Source: an uncultured Terrimonas sp. (GTDB lineage Bacteria > Bacteroidota > Bacteroidia > Chitinophagales > Chitinophagaceae). From it: 5,249 nucleotides of DNA. Below are positions 1-5,249 of this stretch, piece after piece. The notes beneath the pieces are model-generated. The model worked only from the letters and a program-made list of their open reading frames with translations. It ran no database searches and was not told the DNA's origin. A program made the translations under genes and the position numbers. The stretch's first letter is position 1. Each line of letters opens with the position of its first letter. Location of the stretch: NCBI GenBank assembly GCA_946886925.1, contig CAMPJQ010000239.1, forward strand, positions 1-5,249, given 5' to 3'.

Positions 1-809
1 GTTTTGAATTGCTGATTAAAATTAGAAAGGTTCTGAAATCCGCTCTCATAGCACACATTCGCCACTGTCATCTCTTCTTTCATTAAAAGCTTACAAGCAT
101 AGCCGATCTTTAATTCGATTAGAAAACGGGTAAAGGATTTCCGCGTTCTGTTCTTGAAATACCTGCTGAACGAAGTGGGGCTCATATTGGCAACGGCGGC
201 TACCTTAACGAGGCTAATGTCTTCCTGGAAATTGTTCATAACATACTCATATACTTTGTTTAACCTGTCGGAACCCGAATCGTCTATTGAGTTAGCAAAA
301 CCTTCACTCGACAAATCGCAAAGGTCGCCGGATGCTGCAAGTGAACTAAGCAGGGTAAGCAACAGTATGATTTTATCGGGGCCTTCCGCGTGCTCAATCT
401 TCAATAGCAGCACTGAAATATCATCCCTTGTTTTTCCTGTAATTTTTATACCCCGGTGAGAACGGTCGAGCAGGCGTCGTATTTTTTCCATTTCAGGGAT
501 GCTGAAAAAGCCCGGACCGCAAAACTGATCCAGAAAATGAAGCACTAAGGCTTCCGCTTTCTGGTAGGTATGCATTTCATCGTTGCGCCAGGTATGGGGA
601 AGATTTTTACCTATAAAAACCAGGTCGCCTTCTGTAAACCGGTCAATATTATCGCCCACCATCCGGCTGCCGCTGCTTTCTATTATAAGTGTAAGTTCGT
701 ACTCGTTGTGAAAATGCCATATACCCGGAAAACAGTCTTCATATACATACCGGTTTACACCAAAAGATGTAGCATGGGGCATATTCACTTTAATGAGCAT
801 AGGTTGCAT
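1..809 (-). CDS. AraC-family transcriptional regulator with N-terminal cupin domain (C-terminus cut by window edge)
   Basis: About 269 residues are readable without a stop, and the frame runs off the left edge of the window. Seen: residues ~28-75 form an AraC-type cupin sensor, with WHFHNEYEL (31-39) and GKNLPHTW (67-74), the usual sugar-binding-fold signatures. The C-terminal domain starts near residue 181 (DRLNKVYEYVMNNF). A first helix-turn-helix lies at ~198-220 (ISLVKVAAVANMSPTSFSRYFK) and a second at ~248-269 (TVANVCYESGFQNLSNFNQQFK), where the window ends. Family members of about 285-300 residues suggest only ~15-30 residues are missing. Known for the family: DNA-binding activators that respond to a small carbohydrate-like ligand. 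Inferred: it controls the catabolic genes upstream, possibly as the last gene of the same operon (62 bp after the hydroxyacid dehydrogenase). The start at 809 is the first ATG in frame; an ATG at 800 is an alternative. Neither has a clear ribosome binding site. Confidence 0.92.
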   Translation of the reverse strand, partial: MQPMLIKVNMPHATSFGVNRYVYEDCFPGIWHFHNEYELTLIIESSGSRMVGDNIDRFTEGDLVFIGKNLPHTWRNDEMHTYQKAEALVLHFLDQFCGPGFFSIPEMEKIRRLLDRSHRGIKITGKTRDDISVLLLKIEHAEGPDKIILLLTLLSSLAASGDLCDLSSEGFANSIDDSGSDRLNKVYEYVMNNFQEDISLVKVAAVANMSPTSFSRYFKNRTRKSFTRFLIELKIGYACKLLMKEEMTVANVCYESGFQNLSNFNQQFK

Positions 810-859
810 AGCAATGATTTTATAACATCAAGATAACACGAATAATGATACATTGCTAT
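808..859. repeat. 9-bp perfect inverted repeat flanking the regulator's 5' region
   Basis: ATAGCAATG at 808-816 is matched by its exact reverse complement CATTGCTAT at 851-859, with a 34-bp AT-rich spacer. The left arm overlaps the predicted start codon of the AraC-type gene (807-809), and the right arm lies 12 bp from the stop codon of the hydroxyacid dehydrogenase gene. It could be a two-half-site operator for the regulator or another protein, or the base of a weak RNA hairpin. It has no GC-rich stem or T-tract, so it is not a typical terminator. Chance is not excluded. Confidence 0.35.
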
Positions 860-871
860 TTTTTCATCATT

Positions 872-1825
872 TCAGGCCACCCTGTTTTTAAGTTCTTCTC
901 CCTGCAAAGCCCTTAGTACTTCCGCCGCAGCCTTTTGCTGCAATTCAGGTACACTTCTTTCGCTGTACCATGCGGTATGCGAGGTGAGCAGTGCGTGTTT
1001 GCATTTCCATAAAGGATGCGTTTCCGGCAAAGGCTCCGTTTCAAACACATCCAATCCTGCTGCTATTTTATTTTTTTTTAACGCTTCGGCAAGGGCATTA
1101 GTATCTATCAATCCTCCTCTTGACGTATTGACAAGAATGGCGCCTTTTTTCATCATATCAAGGGTTTTTGCATTGATCAGGTGGCGGGTGAATTCGGTAA
1201 GGGGAAGATGAAGTGAAATAATATCGGCGGCTGCCAGCAGCTCATCCAACTGCAATGGCCGCACTCCTGCAGCAATCATTTGATCACCTGATATATTGGG
1301 ATCGTAAGCCCCGGCTGAAAAGCCAAATGGTTTTGTGCGCTGCAATACCTCCCTGGCTATACGCCCATATCCAATGGTTGCAAAAAGCATATCCCGAAAT
1401 GCAGGCATAGGGCGCGGGGGAATGATCTTCCATATGCCCTCCAGCATTCGCATGTTCGTTTCCGTTAGCTGTCTGGCCAATGTTAAAGCCAGGGCTATCG
1501 TATGATCGGCTACTTCCCTCGTGCAGTAATCCGGAACATTGCATACAGGAATTGATCTTTGCCGTGCCGCATCAAGGTCAATATTATCCACACCTATGCC
1601 GTACCTTACAATTGCCCTGCATTTTTTAAGCTGCGCAATCACTTTTGCAGTTACCGGCGCCCACTGTACCAGCAACGCGTCTGCATCAGTAGCCTGTGCT
1701 ATGATCTCCTCTTCTGTTGTACATTTCGCAAAGCATACATCGTATCCCCCCGCATTCAGAATGTTCGTTTCCTGTTGCAGGTCTGCAAATCCATAATCGG
1801 TAATAAATACTTTTCCTTTGCGCAT
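872..1825 (-). CDS. D-2-hydroxyacid dehydrogenase, CtBP/phosphoglycerate-dehydrogenase-like
   Basis: A 317-residue cytoplasmic NAD-dependent oxidoreductase of normal family length, ATG to TGA. The family interconverts 2-ketoacids and D-2-hydroxyacids. Seen: the N-terminal part has the motif RYGIGVDNID (74-83). The nucleotide-binding loop is G152-Y-G154-R-I-A157, with Ala in place of the common third Gly, as in CtBP-like relatives. D175 ends beta-strand 2 and favours NAD over NADP. The catalytic triad is complete: R236 in NTSRGG, E264 in DVFETEP, H283 in TSHTAWYSE. The H-x-A-W-Y-S-E signature points to the CtBP-like branch rather than to SerA itself, and there is no C-terminal ACT domain. Residues 145-150, just before the glycine loop, depart from the usual K-T-L-G-x-I pattern. 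It follows the zinc dehydrogenase by 86 bp and precedes the regulator by 62 bp. A serine-biosynthesis role is unlikely in this context; a sugar-acid or ketoacid substrate is inferred. Confidence 0.93.
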   Translation of the reverse strand: MRKGKVFITDYGFADLQQETNILNAGGYDVCFAKCTTEEEIIAQATDADALLVQWAPVTAKVIAQLKKCRAIVRYGIGVDNIDLDAARQRSIPVCNVPDYCTREVADHTIALALTLARQLTETNMRMLEGIWKIIPPRPMPAFRDMLFATIGYGRIAREVLQRTKPFGFSAGAYDPNISGDQMIAAGVRPLQLDELLAAADIISLHLPLTEFTRHLINAKTLDMMKKGAILVNTSRGGLIDTNALAEALKKNKIAAGLDVFETEPLPETHPLWKCKHALLTSHTAWYSERSVPELQQKAAAEVLRALQGEELKNRVA

Positions 1826-1911
1826 AAAATGTAATGCTGCTGTTGAGGTAAATCAGGTATAATACATTTTGACCGCTATACTGTTTGATTGCACGATGGC
1901 TGCTATCGCTA

Positions 1912-3021
1912 TCAATCCATTTCATCCATCACCAAAACCGATTTGATATGATCGCCTTTTGCTTCCTTCATATCGTTAAATGCAGCAATACCGTTATCCA
2001 GGGTATAATAGTGCACCCATGAACAAACATCCACTTTTTTATAAGTGATAAGATCCAGCGCGTCACGCATATCTTCCCTGGTAGCGGCATAGCTTCCCAA
2101 AACCTGTTTTTCAGCAAGTACAATATCATAACTGTAAAGCGATCTGCTGTTTTCATGCAAGCCAATCACAATCAAAGCTCCGCCACCGCGAACCGCATGC
2201 AACCCCTTGTAACTGGTGTCTGGCGAACCTACAGCATCTACCACCAGGTCAATCGCTTCTCCACCCATAATACCCTCCAATGCATCATTAAGATCGCAAT
2301 CGGCAGCATCAATTACTGCTGCAGCACCCAATTTTTTTGCCACGGCAAGCCGCTCATTTCGTATATCTGCAACAATGGTATTGGTATTCCTTAATGTTTG
2401 AAATGCCTGCTGGGCCATTAAACCTATAGGGCCGGCGCCAATAACCAGAATGTTCTTAAGCGCTATATGCCGCGTAAGCTTAACTAAGTGAACGCCATTG
2501 GCCAATGGCTCCGAAAGACAGGCCTCACGGGGATCAACACCCGAAGCAAGCGGTATAAGGCATTGTTCCGGAACATTTACATACCCGGCAAAGGCGCCGT
2601 TCCGGTGCATTCCAAAAACTTTTCTGTATTCGCAAAGGTTGGTTCTGCCCGCTTTACATGAGGCACAGTTACCGCAGGATACAATGGAATTGCTCACTGC
2701 CAGGGAACCACTTGTCCATTCTTTCACCGCTTTACCTGCAGCAACCACCTCCCCGCAAAACTCATGTCCCATAATAAGCGGGGGCATACGCCTGCTGCTT
2801 CCCGATTTGAAAGTTTCCAGTTCACTTCCACAAATGCCGCATGCAGCCACTTTCAGTAATACTTCATTATCGGAAAATGCCGGAACCGGTTGAAAGTTTA
2901 CTTTAAGACAATTGTGCTCCGGATAAAAAAGCGTTCGCATGGTTTCCGGCTGTACCTGTACTCCACTCATACTTTTCGAAAACAGTTGTTTAAAATACAA
3001 ACGATTTGCATTACTAATCAT
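1912..3021 (-). CDS. Zinc-dependent medium-chain alcohol/polyol dehydrogenase (MDR family)
   Basis: The longest open frame is 369 residues. Family members oxidise a secondary alcohol of a polyol, sugar or threonine with NAD. Seen: catalytic zinc ligands C64 (GICGSE), H86-E87 (GHE) and E171 (EPLAN); the structural zinc site C116, C119, C122, C130; the dinucleotide motif VIGAGPIG (193-200); and D219 at the end of the next strand, which favours NAD. All key residues are present, resembling the threonine/sorbitol/galactitol-1-phosphate dehydrogenase group. Start: the ATG at 3021 overlaps the upstream cyclase gene by 8 bp, suggesting translational coupling, but residues 1-27 have no family counterpart. 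The usual N-terminus (M-R-T-L-F-Y) begins at residue 28, the ATG at 2940, giving 342 residues. An ATG at 2970 is a third choice. I give the longest form but think 2940 is at least as likely. The common G-D-R-V motif before the structural cysteines is replaced by S-G-S-L-A-V. The exact substrate cannot be told from sequence. Confidence 0.92.
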   Translation of the reverse strand: MISNANRLYFKQLFSKSMSGVQVQPETMRTLFYPEHNCLKVNFQPVPAFSDNEVLLKVAACGICGSELETFKSGSSRRMPPLIMGHEFCGEVVAAGKAVKEWTSGSLAVSNSIVSCGNCASCKAGRTNLCEYRKVFGMHRNGAFAGYVNVPEQCLIPLASGVDPREACLSEPLANGVHLVKLTRHIALKNILVIGAGPIGLMAQQAFQTLRNTNTIVADIRNERLAVAKKLGAAAVIDAADCDLNDALEGIMGGEAIDLVVDAVGSPDTSYKGLHAVRGGGALIVIGLHENSRSLYSYDIVLAEKQVLGSYAATREDMRDALDLITYKKVDVCSWVHYYTLDNGIAAFNDMKEAKGDHIKSVLVMDEMD

Positions 3022-3646
3022 TTATCATAGCCACTGCACGTATAGGAGAGCCATCCCGTCCTTTAAAATTGAGGGGAAACCCGATAAAAGTAAATTGATC
3101 GGGCACATTATCAAGGTTGGCCAAACTTTCCACGATCACAATTTCTTTCGGCAATAATATATCATGGTGCAATTCAAACCAGTCTTTGCCCGGTGTAGGC
3201 ATATCCATGCCCAGCATTCGTATATTTTTTTCTGCAAGGTATTTTGCGGCTTCCTGCGTAAGCGAAGGGAAGTCGCTGAAAAAATAGTCTTTCCCAAAAT
3301 GCTTGTGCCAGCCGGTTTCAAAAATGATGCGGGCGCCCGGCGTTAATAGCTTTTCGTGAGGCAGGAAATCTTCAACTTTTAATTCTTCATTTGCCTGCTT
3401 GGGTATGCGCAGCAGGTGTGCCGGGCCATAGAACCATTCCAGCGGCATCTGGTCTAAGGTTTTGCCATCATCTAAAAAATGACACATCGCATCCAGGTGT
3501 GTGCCCTGGTGCGAACCCATGCTGATCTGTGTTATATTGTACCTAAGGGTTTTGGTATTGCCATGTGGTATAATGCTCAGTTTCGGATCGCTAGGAAAGG
3601 TTTGCTGCCCGTGTTCCAGCGGATGTGAGATATCTATTAATTTCAT
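3014..3646 (-). CDS. Cyclase-family metal-dependent hydrolase (PF04199, kynurenine formamidase-like fold)
   Basis: A 210-residue complete protein of normal family length with no signal peptide, so probably cytoplasmic. It begins with the typical M-x-L-I-D-I-S-H-P-L. The metal-binding signature is HQGTHLDAMCHF: H46, H50 and D52 are the expected ligands, and H56 is the conserved nearby histidine. The usual proline two residues before that last histidine is Met54. Further conserved parts are GMDMPTPG (146-153), the paired H160-H161, and the C-terminal E173-S-L-A-N-L-D. Known for the family: metal-dependent hydrolases that cleave aryl formamides or isatin-type cyclic amides. Many members are uncharacterised. 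No kynurenine-pathway gene is nearby, so the kynB name is not justified. Placed between sugar-type dehydrogenases, it could hydrolyse a lactone or related cyclic ester, which is inference. It starts 31 bp after the SDR stop codon and overlaps the longest form of the next gene by 8 bp. Confidence 0.9.
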   Translation of the reverse strand: MKLIDISHPLEHGQQTFPSDPKLSIIPHGNTKTLRYNITQISMGSHQGTHLDAMCHFLDDGKTLDQMPLEWFYGPAHLLRIPKQANEELKVEDFLPHEKLLTPGARIIFETGWHKHFGKDYFFSDFPSLTQEAAKYLAEKNIRMLGMDMPTPGKDWFELHHDILLPKEIVIVESLANLDNVPDQFTFIGFPLNFKGRDGSPIRAVAMIND

Positions 3647-3677
3647 ACCAGGTCAATTAATCATTAAAGTATTTGTT

Positions 3678-4424
3678 TTATTTGGCCAGATAACCACCAT
3701 CTACAATCAAATCGCTTCCTGTAATAAATGAGGCATCCTCGCTTGCAAGAAAGGCGGCAGCAGCAGCTACTTCTTCCGGCTTTCCCTGCCTGTTCAGCAA
3801 ATGCATCGCCGATGCCCTTTTATTTTCTTCTTCTATGTTCAAACCCAACTTTTCGCACGAATCAACAAAAGCCTTTGTATAAATATATCCCGGGCATAAG
3901 GTATTTACCCTGATGTTAAAAGGCGCCAGGTCCTGCGCCCAGCACTTGGTCAATCCCCGGATGGCAAACTTGGTAGCATTGTATGTTGCAAAATTAGATT
4001 GCCCGATAAAACCACTTACCGAAGAAAAATTGATAATGCTGCCGCCCCGGTTCTTTTTCATCTGCGGTACTGCATACTTTGCCATCAGCGAAGTGCCGCC
4101 AATATTCACGGCATTGATCTGCTGCCATTCTTCCGCACCTGCTTCCACACCTTTAAATATAAAACAGGCAGCCGTGTTAATGAGAATATGCGCAGGCCCC
4201 ATTTCTTTTTCCACAGATGCGCAGGCCCTTTCTACTGCAAATTCATTACTGATGTCCACTGCCTGGAAATGAGCGCCAATGGCTGAAGCTTTGTTATCGC
4301 TGTCTGGTTTAATATCAAACAAAGCAACCCTGCATCCTTCTTCTATCATTCGAATGGCTGTAGCATAACCCAGGTCGCCCAACCCTCCGGTAATTACAAT
4401 AATTTTATCTTTTAAACCTCTCAT
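3678..4424 (-). CDS. SDR-family oxidoreductase (classical short-chain dehydrogenase)
   Basis: A complete 248-residue cytoplasmic protein, typical length for classical SDRs. Seen: cofactor loop TGGLGDLG (12-19) as the T-G-x-x-x-G-x-G motif; D37 at the end of beta-strand 2, which favours NAD(H); D57 in AVDIS; N107; and the catalytic set S135, Y148 and K152 (Y-N-A-T-K), followed by P178-G179 and the C-terminal V-D-G-G-Y typical of FabG/glucose-dehydrogenase-like members. The usual N-N-A-G motif is altered to N-T-A-A at 83-86. The catalytic residues are intact, so activity is expected. The family reversibly oxidises hydroxyl groups on sugars, steroids and acyl chains. FabG-type fatty-acid function is unlikely given the neighbours; sugar or sugar-acid oxidation is inferred. 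It starts 32 bp after the glycosidase-like gene and ends 31 bp before the cyclase gene, consistent with one operon. The ATG at 4424 is adopted because the protein begins in the normal place. Confidence 0.94.
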   Translation of the reverse strand: MRGLKDKIIVITGGLGDLGYATAIRMIEEGCRVALFDIKPDSDNKASAIGAHFQAVDISNEFAVERACASVEKEMGPAHILINTAACFIFKGVEAGAEEWQQINAVNIGGTSLMAKYAVPQMKKNRGGSIINFSSVSGFIGQSNFATYNATKFAIRGLTKCWAQDLAPFNIRVNTLCPGYIYTKAFVDSCEKLGLNIEEENKRASAMHLLNRQGKPEEVAAAAAFLASEDASFITGSDLIVDGGYLAK

Positions 4425-4456
4425 ACAAAATCAGATACACTGTGGAATCAGTACGC

Positions 4457-5249
4457 TTATTTTGAATTATTCTTAACGATTTGATTTTTCTTTCTAACAC
4501 CGGGTTCTTTAATCTGGATATTTTTAAAGGAATACCCGGTTACATTATCCATAACTATCGCAGGTCTGTAATCTTTGTTGCGTGCAATCAGCTTTACATT
4601 TTCGAAAGAAATATTTCTGGCATTCCTGATAAAGAATCCCCATGCAGGCAATTCTTTGAATTGAGAAAATTCGGGGTACGCCGTTTCCATTTCCGGCTCA
4701 ATTCTTTTGCCGAAGTTCCGCGATGGGCATAATTGGGATTGCCATTTCCAGGGTATGAAATTTCTATATTCTTTAATTTCACATCCTCTATTATCATGTT
4801 TTTTAGTCCAACAATACCGGACGGAGAAATATTTCTTGGATTATCCTCTACAGGGCCTTCGATTTCATAACCTGCATCGGGTTTTTCTTCTGTGATCTCA
4901 GCATAAAAATTTTGGATGGTTACATTTTTTATGGAACCTATCCTTTCATTGTTCCACCTGGCACCAATCCGCAAATAAATAGGATTTCCCGTATGATAAG
5001 CATACAGGCTGTCAACAAATATATCTTCTACAATTCCTCCATCCGGAGTAGCAATAGTAAAAGCAGACCTAAGGGTATTGTACACTTTATTATTGACGAT
5101 CCTGATGTTTTTATATCCTCCTGCCGACACTGTTCCGAACTTGATACCGTTGGCGCTTGACCGGGCTACGTTATTCCGTATCTCTACATTCTCATTTCTT
5201 TTGGTTTTATCATGCGATTTAAGACAGATGGCATCATCAGCAGCGTCAA
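4457..5249 (-). pseudogene. GH28-like right-handed beta-helix glycosidase, frameshifted and 5'-truncated by the window edge
   Basis: Two frames together make one protein. The first enters from the right edge (first full codon at 5247) with DAADDAICLKS, the GH28 catalytic D-D region, then SSANGIKFGT, NPIYLRIGARW and ISPSGIVGL, to about 4700. The homologous reading continues in another frame with PEMETAYPEFSQF and LPAWGFFIRNA to TAA at 4457. If unshifted, the first frame ends at 4594 in a tail unlike the family. The switch equals one lost base between about 4710 and 4690, where there is a run of four A (4705-4708) and a GCCGG. Restoring one A or one C reopens the frame. GH28 enzymes hydrolyse pectin-type galacturonans or related glycosides outside the cytoplasm; the signal peptide would lie outside the window. 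The usual G-H-G is A-N-G here and R-I-K is R-I-G, so classical polygalacturonase activity is doubtful. It is either a decayed gene or a sequencing error. It is the first gene of the visible operon, 32 bp before the SDR gene. Confidence 0.8.

Noticed and set aside
154..459. Plus-strand open frame of 101 codons
   Set aside because: It lies antisense to the clearly conserved AraC-type coding sequence, and its translation shows no recognisable domain.
872..1825. Naming the hydroxyacid dehydrogenase serA
   Set aside because: It has no ACT domain, carries the CtBP-like H-x-A-W-Y-S-E motif, and sits in a catabolic context.
1891..1911. Short hairpin (CGAT/ATCG arms, 7-base loop) after the zinc dehydrogenase stop codon
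   Set aside because: The stem has only four Watson-Crick pairs plus a wobble and no T-tract follows, so it is not supportable as a terminator.
2498..2893. Plus-strand open frame of 131 codons
   Set aside because: It is antisense to the zinc-binding domain of the dehydrogenase, low in recognisable motifs, and best explained as a shadow frame.
3014..3646. Naming the cyclase-family gene kynB
   Set aside because: The fold and metal motif match, but no tryptophan-degradation genes are nearby and the family is functionally diverse.
4426..4433. TGATTTTG, similar to the Bacteroidota -7 promoter element TAnnTTTG, just before the SDR start
   Set aside because: It is almost adjacent to the start codon, lacks a TTTG -33 partner at the expected distance, and sits inside an apparent operon.
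4690..4712. Programmed -1 ribosomal frameshifting in the GH28-like gene
   Set aside because: The required shift falls at GCA-AAA-G, which is not an X-XXY-YYZ slippery heptamer, and programmed shifting is not known to me for this family. A one-base indel is simpler.

Overview
The window looks like chromosomal DNA from a member of the Bacteroidota, probably Chitinophagaceae-like. The reasons are moderate base composition, start codons without clear Shine-Dalgarno sequences, a cupin-type AraC regulator, and a GH28-like beta-helix protein whose motifs I associate with Bacteroidota polysaccharide-utilisation clusters. The taxonomic call is inference; there is no rRNA or other marker.

Every gene I can support is on the minus strand, so transcription runs from high to low coordinates. 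In that order: (1) 5249-4457, the C-terminal part of a GH28-like right-handed beta-helix glycosidase, cut by the window edge and broken by a -1-type frameshift near 4690-4710; (2) 4424-3678, an intact classical SDR oxidoreductase; (3) 3646-3014, an intact PF04199 cyclase/kynurenine-formamidase-fold metal hydrolase; (4) 3021-1912, a zinc-dependent medium-chain dehydrogenase; (5) 1825-872, a D-2-hydroxyacid dehydrogenase of the CtBP-like branch; (6) 809-1, an AraC-family regulator cut at its C-terminus by the window edge.

The junctions are 32 bp, 31 bp, an 8-bp overlap, 86 bp and 62 bp. No convincing terminator lies between them, so a single operon is plausible. No stretch over 300 bases lacks a gene. 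The only notable intergenic element is a 9-bp perfect inverted repeat (808-816 / 851-859) flanking the 5' end of the regulator gene. I saw no tRNA, rRNA, CRISPR array, insertion sequence or riboswitch.

Together the genes look like a catabolic cassette: an extracytoplasmic glycosidase releases a (possibly uronic) sugar, two different dehydrogenases oxidise it, a metal hydrolase opens a lactone or amide, a 2-hydroxyacid/2-ketoacid reductase acts on the product, and an AraC regulator senses the substrate. No dehydratase, aldolase or kinase is visible, so the pathway is incomplete here and the substrate is unknown. The combination is the most interesting feature of the window, but the proposed order of steps is inference.
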